Source of the DNA: Petrosia ficiformis
Taxonomy: Eukaryota > Porifera > Demospongiae > Haplosclerida > Petrosiidae
NCBI GenBank assembly: GCA_947044365.1
Contig: OX345636.1
Location: 48,462,896 to 48,526,895, forward strand
Reading direction: 5' to 3'
DNA: 64,000 nt
A model generated the notes under the pieces. The model did no database searches. It had not been told where the DNA came from and saw only the letters and a program-made list of their open reading frames with translations. Positions within the stretch are counted from its first letter, which is position 1. Each line of letters begins with the position of its first letter. The position numbers were made by a program, and so were the translations under genes. This document shows, one piece after another, positions 21,752 to 32,338 of this stretch.

Positions 21752-24700
21752 TTATGTGTCTCCAAGCATAATGGACATGAATTCTTCTTTGCTAACTACA
21801 TGAAGAAAATATTTATATTTAATGGTTAATAATTTGAACTGATTATAAGTGAACATTAATGGTGGGCGATATGATTTCAAGTATACTCAATACTTAAGTA
21901 GTATCGATTACTGCTGGATACTATGCAACACTCATGAGTAGTACGTTAATGAGTATTATGAGCAAGTGCAATACTTACCCATGTGAGAACTTGTGATATA
22001 AATTGACAATAGTTATAGCTGTGAGACTGTGATTGAAGTAGTCATGTGCAATCGAACAGTTCAGAAAACTGTTCAATTACAACTGACTACTGTCTGCTGA
22101 GTTGCACGAGTTCTCAGAAATCAAAAAATGTTGACAAAATACTGTTTCTTCATACATTTATTGTTAAAAATATATATATAGAAAAAAATAATAACTTTTA
22201 ATTAACCACTGCAAGTGATCAAGTAGTACTCGACTACATAGCCGAAGTAATCAGTACTCGTACTTGGTATCAAATTTTGGGTATTGCCCACCACTAGTGA
22301 ACATGAATTAACTATTCACCGCTTTACATCATACATTACATTATACAATATGTATGAGTAATGGATTTTCAGTAGTGATCTGTTTTTTGTTGATCCACTC
22401 ATTAGGCAAACTCTTGTCGATCATAGCTCTCAATTCATCTTTCCATCAATGTATCAATCCATCCATTCATTGATCAATTCATCCATTATCCATCCATTCA
22501 TTATACTCACTCTCTCCATCTTTATCATTGTCAAACTCTTCAATCATAGCTCTTAATTCATCTTCAGACATATTCTCTCCAAGTTCTCTAGCTACACGAT
22601 GCAAGTTACGAATACTAATTTTTCCAGTCCCATCATCATCAAACAGTTTAAATGCTTTTAATACTTCTTCCGTGGGATCTCTTTGAACAACCCATTCTGA
22701 CACTATATGAATGATTAAAAATAATGACATATTGAGATAAATAAATATCCCCACGATTGCTTTCACAGGGGAGGGGGAGGTTTAATGTATGTATTATTAC
22801 ATTATAATTAACCCTTAGAGGACTGAGCTTTTTTTCAAATTTCTTCCCATATCCAACACTGGCATCTCGGCTGCATATATTTTGGCCACCGTTCAGTTTC
22901 TCTACCCCAAACCTGGCTCCTTTTCTGATTCTACCAACTTGCTTTTGACTGCAACTGGGGCAAACAAAACGACCCCAGTGCATGTTGGAAACAACTACAT
23001 CCACAATATCAGGGTGAACAGCAAGAGAAATATTTCAGCTACCCACCAGATTGCATGGGCAGGATCACTGAATCTCCGAATTGCATAAATGGTGAGGGGG
23101 CTGTGCCCCCTTCAAACCACATTAACATATACATGTACTATATACATGTAGTTATTACATGTATATACAGTAGCCCTCAAAAAAAAAGTTCCCGTATCGT
23201 AGATGTACGTACACGCTACGTTACCTACCGTATCACGCTATTACCACTTACATGTAGATGGTTACACACTTATTGCGCAGTGTAACGTACATAATTATGT
23301 AAAATTATAATTGCCACACCTTAGTGACACGTGCCTAGGCCTAACGTCTGCGGTTTATTTCATTTCTTTAGCGTTTCTGTTAGGTCTGTCTTCTTCGTTT
23401 ATTTCTCTTTCTGCGTCTACTTTTTATCTCGTTCTTAAGTTCCTTTCAGAACTACTCAGTGTGTTACGATGGTTTATGTCAAGCAGCGGATTCTCTTCTG
23501 CCACAGTAAAGGTTTTAGAGTGCCTACTATTGCCAAGAAACTTCAAGAAGAAGGCTAGCATACGAGGAATACACAAATTTATAACTCTCTACAGTTCATC
23601 TGGAGGATTTGTAGACGACCTGGCTCTGGAAGGCCGCCAAAGATAACGGCAGAAATCAGAAGTATAGTTGACTTACAGATGACTACTACAGTTTCAAACA
23701 CTCGTCTTGCTGCTTTCCTGCAGCTAACGAAGCATTTTTCTGGTATCAATGGCTTTCTTAGAAGGTCTTCTGTATGACTAAGTGAGTTAAAAGTCATGGT
23801 TGCTTAAAATTCAGACGTTATACAGACTAGACAAAAAGTGGGCATTGCCCGTCGACTACTATACTTGCAAACGTTCGCCTTTCTCTCTTTCTGCTGATAG
23901 AAAAGTATAAATTTTACATAAATGGGTTTGTTAAAGACTCTTCTTTCCACAAAGCAAGTTAGAATGTTGAGTTTTATGAAATATGAGAGTTATAGTGTTG
24001 AAAAGTTTATATTGATATTAAATGCTCAGCCCACACAAAATTTCTTAATTGGGGCTAATTGGGGCGAAGCCCCACACTAGTCGAGAATCTTGCTTGATTG
24101 ATTGATTGATTGCTTGCTTGCGTACGTACGTCTTTTTCTCCCGCGGGTACCACTTCGCCCCAGGCGGGGTGAAATAGCTTTAACTAATTAATAGGCGTGT
24201 ACTACTTCGCCCCCACAATTTTTTTACATTCATCTAGTTAATTATATTTGTAATGTAGGCGTATACGTACCGTAACGTACACAAACTACGTACGTACGTA
24301 TAGTAGCGTACTCGCAGCATAATACGCAAGTTGTACGTGCGTAGTACGTTTACTGTACGGGAACGTTTTATTGAGGGCTACTGTACAGTAAATGTCAAAT
24401 TGTCAAAAACCATACAGCAACAGTGGTTACATGTACCTTAGTTCTACTGTCAGTAAAGTATAGATTATTACTGTATCACTACTGTAGCATTGAATTGACC
24501 AATTACTGTGTTAAAACTACTGTTGAACTATTGTAGTATGGAAATGAAACTATTGAGCAATTACTGTACTGTATGGTGACTTTTAATTGATATTATACTG
24601 TATAACTATTTTGTCGAAGAGTTCTTATGGATAAAATGTACCTCAGTATAACAAACTAATTTTACTTCATTATAGTAGAGATAATATCACATATCATGTA

Positions 24701-27700
24701 TCATGTGAATAAAGTATGAAATTATTAGTGGGTAATTGTGTGGTTTCTTACTTCTGCCGTACTGCCATCTTAACAATGTGGAAAGCAACCATAGGAACAC
24801 CATTTGTCATAAAATATGTTTGTCATTTGAACATCAATCAATGATGTCACATACAACAGTGTTTTCCCAAAAAGGTGATATATACCATGGCACTCTCTTA
24901 CGCATTAAAAAATACTACTGTTTTACAACACTGATTGAACATTGTTGACCAAAACATCATGTACCACTGATGAACCTCCCACCCTTAATATTTATAGGGG
25001 ACACAGTTGGGTCTGGTCCTGCCTGACCAAGGTTCATAGTTTCCAGATCTCTTCTCCTGTGAACCTCAGCCAAAGAATGCCAGGTTAACATGATAGAACA
25101 TACCCAATTCATATTAACGTACTGATGTTGAAAAAATCTTGATAGTTAATTTTTCCATTTCCATCTCTATCATAATCTTTTAGTATTCTGACAACTTCAG
25201 ACTTATTAACATCAAATCCAAGTGCTCTGATTGCTACCTATAAGTATATAAACACTTTATATACATGTACTTATGTGATATTATACGCATGTATAGATTA
25301 AATGTAGCATCTAATTATATCACAGACGAGTCAAGCTAAAGAACAAATATGTGAAATAATGATTTCCTGGTATTTTAATAGCCTCCAAGGCCATCTGTAT
25401 AATTGCTTTTGAAGGGCTATATATAAATTATATTCTTGTGTCGCGATAACACACATGTTGTACACGTAGTTAAGGAAGCTGTGTCATTTCCAGGGGCTTT
25501 GTCAATTAATGGGCGTGGTGAATAATAGAACACAGGTTCGAGCTCTACAGAGTACACACCAGCAGGAAGAAAGCTAATTGTTGAAAAAAGTATGGAGAAA
25601 ACATCATCTCTCTGATTGCTTGGTAGTGTCCAACATTCATTAATCACAGAACGACACGACTTCCCTTGCACATTAATAGAAAAAACCACACAGCAACTTC
25701 CTTAACTACGTAGTACGTATACAGCACCTACATGTACTTGCACAAACATAATAATATATATACATTAAACCCCATGGAAACCAATCATAGGAATGGCCCT
25801 AAGGGCCATAAAAATACTCAATATCAAAATTCATACATGTATGTGTATCAATTAAGATTTTCTGTATGTATTAGCAGAGATTTCAGCTCGTGACTTGCAA
25901 TTGAAATGTATGAACAACCATTTTTTTTCCAGGCCATCACTACACAGAGAGTACCACTATTACACATGTACTCTCTAATTGTGACTACAATGGACTAAAT
26001 GTCTCTCTTTGAGTCCCATTAACAATGTTCACACCTTCACATGATTCTCTATCCTAAGGTTTAGTATAAATTGTAAATCAGTTCCGATTTAGTGATTTTC
26101 CCACCTGCAAAGCCAGTGGCAAAAAATGATTTACACACATGTACCTCAATAATGGAAGTGGTCTGGTTAACATAATGCATAGTTAGTGTGCTTGACATCA
26201 TTAACATTATTAAAATTGACTTTGTTTGTTTTTTATTGTTTAGTACATGTATTTATGATTTATGATTTCCTTTCATATACTTCGGCACTCATCGTCATTG
26301 TGGTTAACTTCCTCATGATATTTAATACATGTATATGATATTTATTTAACACACCCTGACTAATGTACTCTCTATGTAGTCTGGCGTTGCCGCCCACTTT
26401 GCATACGAGGAAGTGGTCTGGTGACACTCATATACTAAACTCGTTCTGATGGAATGTCCGGAATGTAATTTAAGACACGTAAACACGTGGGCCATAATAA
26501 GGATGTTTTGCTGTGCTTGTGACATAGATTTATACTCTTGTCCAAAAGAAAGAAGAAGTTTAAGTGAGGATGGACGGGGGCCATTAGAAACAAGAGAAAG
26601 AATATGTTCTGTTTTGATATACCTTCCATGTTGCTTCTATAACGATATTCATGAATCATAATGAGATTCATAAGGTAAAGGTATGCAATAATTAACCGCC
26701 GCAGTTATAGCTGCGGCAGAATGAGTTTAGTATATGAGTGTCCCCAGACCACATCCTCGTTTGCAAAGTGGGCGGCAACACCAGACTACTCTCTATGATG
26801 ACTAGTTGAGTATTTGTGGGTAAGCATTTAAAAAAAAAATCATCATATATCTTTCATAAAACTGGTTTTAACATCCAGTTACACATGACTGATAATATTA
26901 TTCATCTCAACAACAACACTTCATGTGCCACTTTTCTTTATTATGTACTCTCCTTTGTAAGTTTCTGCAGTTTATAATTCAGAAACTATCCCTTTTTACT
27001 AGCCATTGTAGCCTGACCCAACCCATTGCAAATGAGTAGAAGGGTCTAGCTAGCTGACAGTATAATATTTGTTCCGGAGGTTATACACATAGTACTACAT
27101 TGTAGGTATTAAATAAAATTATAACACCTACGTATACATTGTATATATTCCTGCTGTTACACAATTTGAAATTAAAAGAGATGCAACTTAGAAGTAGTGT
27201 TGTTTTAGTATGACAATATAATGACCACTTTTATGTATGACTAGTTTATCATAATTTTAGTTTAGTTGTGGTTTAATTAACTAAAATAATATTAGGCTTA
27301 CTATATAAAATGGTTTTAGTTAGCTAACTAAAATTGGCCAAATTTTTATTTTAGTTAGTAACAGTTATTGCAGTAGACCTGTAATTTAGTTATAGTTTAG
27401 TTAACAAAAGTAACAATGCCTTACTAAAAGAAGTTTTAGTATAGTTAACTAAAACAACACTAACTAGAAGCATCATGTCTTTGTATTACTACAAACATTT
27501 TGTCAAAAAGCAATGAAATCTTTCATTCATAACACACTACTCAACACATCTAATACTCCAATCACTTTAATAATTTAGTCTTCATACAACCTTGACTAAT
27601 GCCAGGATTGCATAAGAAACAGAAAACAAATCTCCTTAGAATTATGGAATGCTGTTTCCATGAGGCTCCATCTTTACAACACTCCACTGATTAGCTACCA

Positions 27701-28144
27701 GCCCATTTCAGAACAAATGTTATACTATCAGTCAGTTGGCCATACCCTTCACCCCATTTGCAGTGGGTTGGGTTGGGTCTGGCAACACGAGGCTACCATT
27801 TCAGTACATTAGATATACTAAATAATGACATAGTACACTGATCTCATAAATATAAGAAACAAGGCAGAAATAACAATTCCTTGAGCAATGACATCATGTG
27901 CCCAACAGTCTTGCTGAATACTTTCTTGAAGTATCCAGGTGCTAGTGATATCAGTGTACATAGTTAATTAACTCCATTATGAACACACCTTCAGTTCATG
28001 ATAATCTATAGCTTCGTCTTTATCTGTATCAAATAAAGCAAACGCTTCCTTAATTTCTTGTTTTTGCTCATCGGTTAGTTCTATTTTTTTCTTTTTGTTG
28101 AGCTTTCTCTTTCCTTCTACAAACAGATCTTCAGAGGTAGACAT
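21752..28144 (-). CDS. CETN3: Centrin-3, copy A
   Basis: Calcium-binding EF-hand protein of centrioles and basal bodies. Four exons on the minus strand: 28144-27989, 25237-25123, 22702-22511, 21795-21752; total 507 bases, 168 residues (human centrin-3 has 167). Basic N-terminus [10 protein letters not shown], then [20 protein letters not shown] (EF1), [19 protein letters not shown] (EF2), [19 protein letters not shown] (EF3), [22 protein letters not shown] (EF4), ending [18 protein letters not shown] and [20 protein letters not shown] favour centrin-3 over centrin-1/2. All junctions are GT/AG and in phase; the last exon is only 44 bases. Introns carry a hAT MITE, a Tc1, MITE-1 and two further elements. 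The whole gene is duplicated at 54.9-61.6 kb. One visible protein difference: His in RNLHRV versus Arg in copy B. Confidence 0.93.
21857..22296. mobile_element. hAT-type MITE, copy in arm A
   Basis: 440 bp flanked by the 8-bp direct repeat GTGAACAT (21849-21856 and 22297-22304). Ends TAATGGTGGGCGATA and, reversed, TAGTGGTGGGCAATA, a typical hAT terminus. The subterminal region is full of AGTACT and GAGTAC type motifs. Present at the same place in arm B, so it was inserted before the duplication. No ORF. Confidence 0.85.
23168..24383 (+). mobile_element. Tc1/mariner element, defective, arm A only
   Basis: 1216 bp with ends CAGTAGCCCTCAAAAAAAAA and, reversed, CAGTAGCCCTCAATAAAACG, flanked by TA on both sides. 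Arm B at about 56437 has the uninterrupted site with a single TA. The plus strand at about 23467-23720 encodes pieces of the Tc1 DNA-binding half in broken frames, including [20 protein letters not shown] in the paired-like helix-turn-helix region. The DDE catalytic part is not found; the right half is AT-rich with a TACGTACG-rich stretch. Inserted after the duplication. Confidence 0.85.
25378..25829 (-). mobile_element. MITE-1 family copy, arm A intron
   Basis: Left end TTTTAATAGCCTCCAAGGCC, right end reversed TATTTTTATGGCCCTTAGGG; contains GTTGTACACGTAGTTAAGGA and GTCAATTAATGGGCGTGG. About 370 bases shorter in the middle than the matching copy in arm B (59100-59912), so one arm was altered after duplication. 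Confidence 0.7.
25865..26012. repeat. Dispersed repeat with ACTTGCAATTGAAATGTATGA, copy A
   Basis: The phrase and the following TTTTTTTTCCAGGCCATCAC / GTACTCTCTAATTGTGACTAC recur at about 59965-60085 (arm B), in part at 40720-40810 (P450 intron) and 47203-47262. No ORF; class not identified. Confidence 0.5.
26377..26788. mobile_element. Mutator-like foldback element, arm A only
   Basis: 412 bp with arms of about 75 bases: TAGTCTGGCGTTGCCGCCCA and its near mirror at the right end, through CACTCATATACTAAACTC. Flanked by the 9-bp direct repeat CTCTCTATG (26368-26376, 26789-26797). Arm B at about 60534-60542 has that 9-mer once. Long inverted ends with a 9-bp duplication fit Mutator-like elements. 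The centre has a short open frame with Cys pairs (MECPEC, CCACD) but no recognised domain. Confidence 0.85.
27195..27462. mobile_element. hAT-like MITE rich in TTTTAGTTAACTAAAA
   Basis: Ends TAGTGTTGTTTTAGTA and, reversed, TAGTGTTGTTTTAGTTAACT; flanked by CTTAGAAG and ACTAGAAG, near-identical 8-mers. The interior repeats TTTAGTTA in both directions. The arm B counterpart (about 60818-60952) has lost its left part. A related complete element is at 47263-47778. Confidence 0.65.
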
Positions 28145-28216
28145 GTTAGTGTTTACCGCCCACCTGCAACGCCCCCTGAGCGGGGGACGTCATTGGTGAG
28201 ACTAATTATTAATAAT

Positions 28217-29105
28217 TATTTTCCCACGGGTTCGAACTATTATATATTCTTGTGTCACCTACGCGAGTATGCGTTGTATACGTAGTTAAGGAATTTACAT
28301 CATTCCGGGGGGCTCGGTCAATTAATGGGCGTAGCGCGTAAAAGAACGCGCGATCAAGCTCTACGGACCAGCAGAAATAAAACTGTGTAGCTTACGTATA
28401 AAATGGAACAAATAGCTAGCTATCCTACCTGAAATATATTCCTTAAGTTCTACAAGGTTCTTTAAAAGGTAAACAGAGTAGATAATCAAAATAATAACTA
28501 TAATAGGCTCATTAGGCTGATGTGTTTCAGGCATCATAAAGTTAGCCATGATTACTGAATGATGGACACCACAAAGCAGCCATAGGAATACTTTTATCTG
28601 CACTTAAATTTTTAAAGCAATCATAGGGATGTTTTTTTTCTCTATATGTGACCGTCTACGCGAAAACCAGGCATTAGTGACAAAATATAATTTGGAGATA
28701 TGATCGAAAGTAGACAGTTCTGAATTATTTGGCCGATCACTATTTTATTACATAAAAAGCTTCACCAATGTTTTACCAGTCTTCTGATACATTTAGCAAG
28801 TCTTAGAGACCTTTCTGTGCTTTGCTAGCCACTGCTAAATAAATTGCTAATCATTAATTTTAATGGTCAAAAAATTAATTTTATTGCGTTTTTCTCCAAA
28901 TAAAGTATTTGTGACTGCCATGGTTAACTCGGTCACTGTAGCTTTATCTTTTACATGATTGGGATGTATAATATATCATTCTACAGCTAATTTAATGCTC
29001 TGTTCAGGCAAGACAAAAAATCAATTTTGAAATTTTGTCACCAATGCCTGGTTTTCGCGTAGACGGTCACATATACACTTTTTACTTAGCAGCCAACTTT
29101 ACTAC
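28217..29105. mobile_element. MITE-1 family copy upstream of centrin-3 A, carrying a nested MITE
   Basis: Starts near TTTCCCACGGGTTCGAACTA and runs through TGCGTTGTATACGTAGTTAA, GGGGGGCTCGGTCAATTAAT, GCGTAAAAGAACGCGCG, to GCAGCCAACTTTACTACTGC. It begins only about 70 bases upstream of the centrin-3 start codon, so it may form part of the promoter. It is interrupted at 28648-29070; the matching copy in arm B (61725-62165) lacks that insert. Confidence 0.7.
28648..29070. mobile_element. Nested 423-bp MITE, arm A only
   Basis: Nearly perfect inverted ends of about 39 bases: GTGACCGTCTACGCGAAAAC then CAGGCATTAGTGACAAAAT, mirrored at 29032-29070. Flanked by ATAT on each side; arm B has CTCTATATACAC uninterrupted, giving a 4-bp target duplication. 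No ORF. Confidence 0.85.
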
Positions 29106-29114
29106 TGCTCAGAA

Positions 29115-29290
29115 GGGTTTTTATGGCCCGTAAGGCCATCCCTATAATTGCTTTCCACGGGGTTTAATCTATATTCTTGTGTCACTTGCGCGACTATGTG
29201 TTGATACGTAGTTAAGGAAGTTGCGTCATTCCCGGGGGGCTCGGTCAATTAATGGGCGTGGCGCGTAAAAGAACGCGCGTTTGAGCATAG
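29115..29290. mobile_element. MITE-1 family, truncated tandem copy
   Basis: A second family start (TTTTTATGGCCCGTAAGGCC) directly follows the previous copy and includes the GC-rich core GGGGGGCTCGGTCAATTAAT and GCGCGTAAAAGAACGCGCG, then diverges. 29291-29626 holds nothing recognised. Confidence 0.65.
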
Positions 29291-29626
29291 ATAATAGAGT
29301 AAAGGGATTGGAAACTGCGTTCGCGGACGAAACATTTAATACACATTTTATATTGTTGTTATGGAACACTATGCGAGTTGGGATTTCGCGGCGTTGCTAA
29401 GCTAATTATGTACAGTTAACGCAATAGAGAAACAAGAGAGAAATTGAACAACAGTATACATCACTTACCTTCTTTCAAAGTGGACTAACTTTATCTTCTA
29501 AGTATAAAGGTTAGCCCATAAGTAACACACTATGTAGTACTAAAACACAAACGAGTTTCAAGGATGAATTCGGTATTCCTCTGGGATAAGTGGGCGTTGA
29601 AAATCACGGCATTTGCAATCTTTTCC

Positions 29627-30213
29627 GTGGGCGGATGCTACTCCAATCAGTTTCTAGTCTTGCAAGCTTCTTGCTGCATACAATCTGGTTCCATTCTGTA
29701 TTTTTTGGCAGCCACACCCACCCGGGGGTATAATTATTGGGCCTAAATGTTTTGACTGATAGTTTATTTTCAGAAACAAAGCTAAACACGGCCCACGGTT
29801 GGTGGAGGGGGCGGTGGGTGGGAAACAATGGCGGGTAACTGTAGTTGCTCTCTGAGAAAGATCGGAGTTTGATAGTGCCTAGAAAGGTAGATTTTATGGT
29901 TTCAGTGAAAAGCTACAGAATTCAGCTTTCTTCAGCCTCTTGTAACTATAAAAGTAAAATGAATTTCCAGAAAACGGCTCTATTTGTTTTCTCTAAATGC
30001 ATTGTACTTGGTGCGCGCATGCCATGATTGGTGGGCGTGGCTTTCTCCGTTTTGTACTTATTGCGATTACAAAAATGGACATTTTATATATGTTTTATCA
30101 CTTCCAGGACCCTATAAAGGTGATTAGAAGATATGAAGGTTGCCATTACACCAGGTTAGAGTCATATTATATAATATTCTATTTTGAAACTGATTGGAGT
30201 CGCATCCGCCCAC
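29627..30213. mobile_element. Element with GTGGGCGGATGC inverted ends
   Basis: The left end GTGGGCGGATGCTACTCCAA then TCAGTTT is matched by AAACTGATTGGAGTCGCATC then CGCCCAC at the right. 587 bp. Short ORFs on both strands show no known domain. No clear target duplication. Confidence 0.5.
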
Positions 30214-30799
30214 TCCCTAGTACCACCTTAAACTTCAAGGCTATTTAGGTTGATCTTCCATAAATGAACTTTCAAGACTTCAGAAAAAGTATATATTTAA
30301 TAAGTTTGGGCTGCAGTTTGGATCTCCATAACTAGCTGGATATACATGTACATGTACTACTAAACATGATTTTAAGGCTATAGAATTCCAAAGTATTAAC
30401 TAACATGTATATACTTATATATGTGGTAAATAATTAATTAGCCACACCTCCCCCACTTGTAATAACTAAGTGTTCATTACATACATTCTGCATAATAATA
30501 ATAGTCCTAGAGAAATCTCTTGAGGTAGGTGAACATCGAGTAGGTGAGTATGATGCTCAATCTCATTCCCTGTAAGATAGGAGAAAAAATATAATAATTC
30601 ACATTCACTATGAATTCAGAAACATGTTAATAGCTTTAATTTGGAATGACAACCAAACTTTTTACCTTCACCATTTTCATATAATTATCCTTTATGTTCT
30701 TTTTTGTGTATGTTAAATTTCAATCCATAGCTCATTATTGAGTTACAGTGTTATCATGTATTAACGCTATGAAGTACTCAATTACTTTAGTGCTGTATC

Positions 30800-31155
30800 T
30801 ACATGTATACTGGTATAGGTAAATGTGCAGGTGACTATACCAAAGGTATAGGTAAATGTCAGTATAGGCAAGCAGTATAGGGCAGATATAGGTACTTTAC
30901 AGACCAAGGTATTAAACTACATGTATTTTACTGTTGGATGATACAATACTCAGAATCATAATTTGCTGAGCTATTTCCATCTATTCTAGTAGTTCAATAG
31001 TTTCATTTTTCTATTAGAAATGGGTAGAGCAGTGCTAAATAATAGTGAACCATATAAACATAAAATTATACTAGAAAAATGAATGAACACAGGTATAGGT
31101 ATATATACATGTAGGTATAGGTAATTTTAGTTGCCTATAATATCTGGTATCTGAA
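30800..31155 (-). repeat. Dispersed repeat with CCTATACC motifs, copy 2
   Basis: Reverse-complement partner of 3150-3432; several GGTATAGGTA phrases, a central stretch with CATTTTTCTATTAGAAATGG and a right end CCTATAATATCTGGTATC. 30214-30800 shows nothing recognised. Confidence 0.55.
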
Positions 31156-31170
31156 GTACAGGTGTATAAG

Positions 31171-31680
31171 GGGCTATTCTATAACGCGGCACGGAATGCA
31201 AAACGAAACGGAAACGGAATGAATACATTTCGGGGCATGGCACGTTGCATTGGCATGACTTCTCTATTGCACTGATGGAGACCCTACCGATACAAAGCTA
31301 ACCCTAGAATGTATGACCAAGGGACCCTATTTCCTGGGTTTTACATTTCTCCTCGACCTATTTCCTGGGTTTTACGTTAAACGGGTTAGTACAAGCACCA
31401 GATCTTCATTGCACGATGGTGGATGATGAAATAATAATTATATCAAGCGATGAAGATCTGATGTTTGTACTAACCCGTTTAACGTAAAACCCAGGAAATA
31501 GGTCGAGGAGAAATGTAAAACCCCCCCAGGAAATAGGGTCTCTTGGTTGTACATCCTAGGGTTAGCTTTGTATCGGTATGGTCCCCATCAGTGCAATAGA
31601 CAATACAACATGCCACGCCCCAAAATATCATTCTGTTTCCGTTCCGTTTTTGCATTCCGTTCTGCGTTTTAGAACAGCCC
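31171..31680. mobile_element. Large foldback (Mutator-like) element, 510 bp
   Basis: Flanked by the perfect 10-bp direct repeat GGTGTATAAG (31161-31170 and 31681-31690). The two arms, about 240 bases each, are reverse complements for most of the length: GGGCTATTCTATAACGCGGC at the left, AGAACAGCCC at the right, inner arms with CCTATTTCCTGGGTTTTACG, AACGGGTTAGTACAA and the complement. A short unpaired centre contains ATGGTGGATGATGAAATAAT. Only short frames. Confidence 0.88.
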
Positions 31681-31700
31681 GGTGTATAAGTAATATATAT

Positions 31701-31829
31701 ACCATGGCTTCGAGGGATATATGGCGAATATAAGACCCTCACACCGAGATATTGGCCTGAGGCGCAGCTGAGGGCCAATATCGAGGTGTGAGGGTCTTAT
31801 ATTTGCCATATATACTGAGAAGCCATGGT
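31701..31829. repeat. Hairpin repeat with ACCATGGCTTC stem
   Basis: ACCATGGCTTCGAGGGATAT...ATAAGACCCTCACACCGAGA is mirrored after a short tip (TGAGGCGCAGCTGAG). Stem about 55 bases, small mismatches. Starts 11 bases after the previous element's target repeat. Confidence 0.7.
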
Positions 31830-32095
31830 ACATATAATATATAGCTAACAGAAACTTCAAAGAAGAACAGGATAATAGACACAAGTAACAGGCTTACACT
31901 TTCGGGCGATATGGGGCAATCAAACGAATAGTTCCTGGGAGAAACGCCCATCTATTGGTTCTTTTTTAAGAGACAAAGAGAGCTTCTTTTGTGTGTTTAC
32001 TTGTCGAACACACTTCCTAGCCTTCATTCTCTTTAGACTTTCGGTGACTGCGCATGCGCATGGCGTCATACCAGGGATGATATATCCCTGCTGTA

Positions 32096-32338
32096 CTCGT
32101 GTATGACGTGCCGTTTGTAACAGGCAATCCCACTCTATTATTTGCGCATGCGCATGATATTAAAAGGCTTGGGACTGGAAAGGGGGGGTTCTTGGGGGGC
32201 GGAGCCCCCCCAGTTTAGACCCTGGGATCGTTAGGGTTATCATCCATATTGTTTGAGTCGGTGGTTCGCACATGCGCAAATAATAGAGTGGGATTGGGCT
32301 TTGACTGTTACAAACGGCACGCCATACTCGTGAACGAA
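32096..32338. repeat. Inverted repeat with CGTGCCGTTTGTAACAG arms
   Basis: The left arm 32096-32157 (TATGACGTGCCGTTTGTAAC, AATCCCACTCTATTATTTGC) is mirrored at about 32262-32335. The spacer is GC-rich with GGGGGGGTTCTTGGGGGGCG near 32186. Probably a MITE; ends not fixed. Confidence 0.6.

Larger units (their letters stand above)
18956..29105. repeat. Segmental duplication, arm A
   Basis: Receptor A, centrin-3 A, introns and upstream MITE-1 align by eye base for base with 52143-62165 in the same orientation, about 33.2 kb apart. Homology begins at the receptor stop codon and ends at CTCAGAAGGGTTTTTAT in the upstream MITE. Arm A has three insertions absent from arm B (23168-24383, 26377-26788, 28648-29070). 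Arm B has extra sequence at about 56.68-57.04, 57.12-58.49 and 59.38-59.76 kb, which may be insertions in B or deletions in A. Confidence 0.93.

Noticed and set aside
22380..22480. Extra EF-hand-like piece (DELRAMID on the minus strand) in centrin intron 3
   Set aside because: It repeats eight codons of exon 3 and then diverges. The true last exon (21795-21752) joins in phase and ends with a normal centrin terminus.
31171..31680. Assembly artefact producing a palindrome
   Set aside because: The arms differ at many positions and the element is bounded by a 10-bp direct repeat, as expected of a true insertion.
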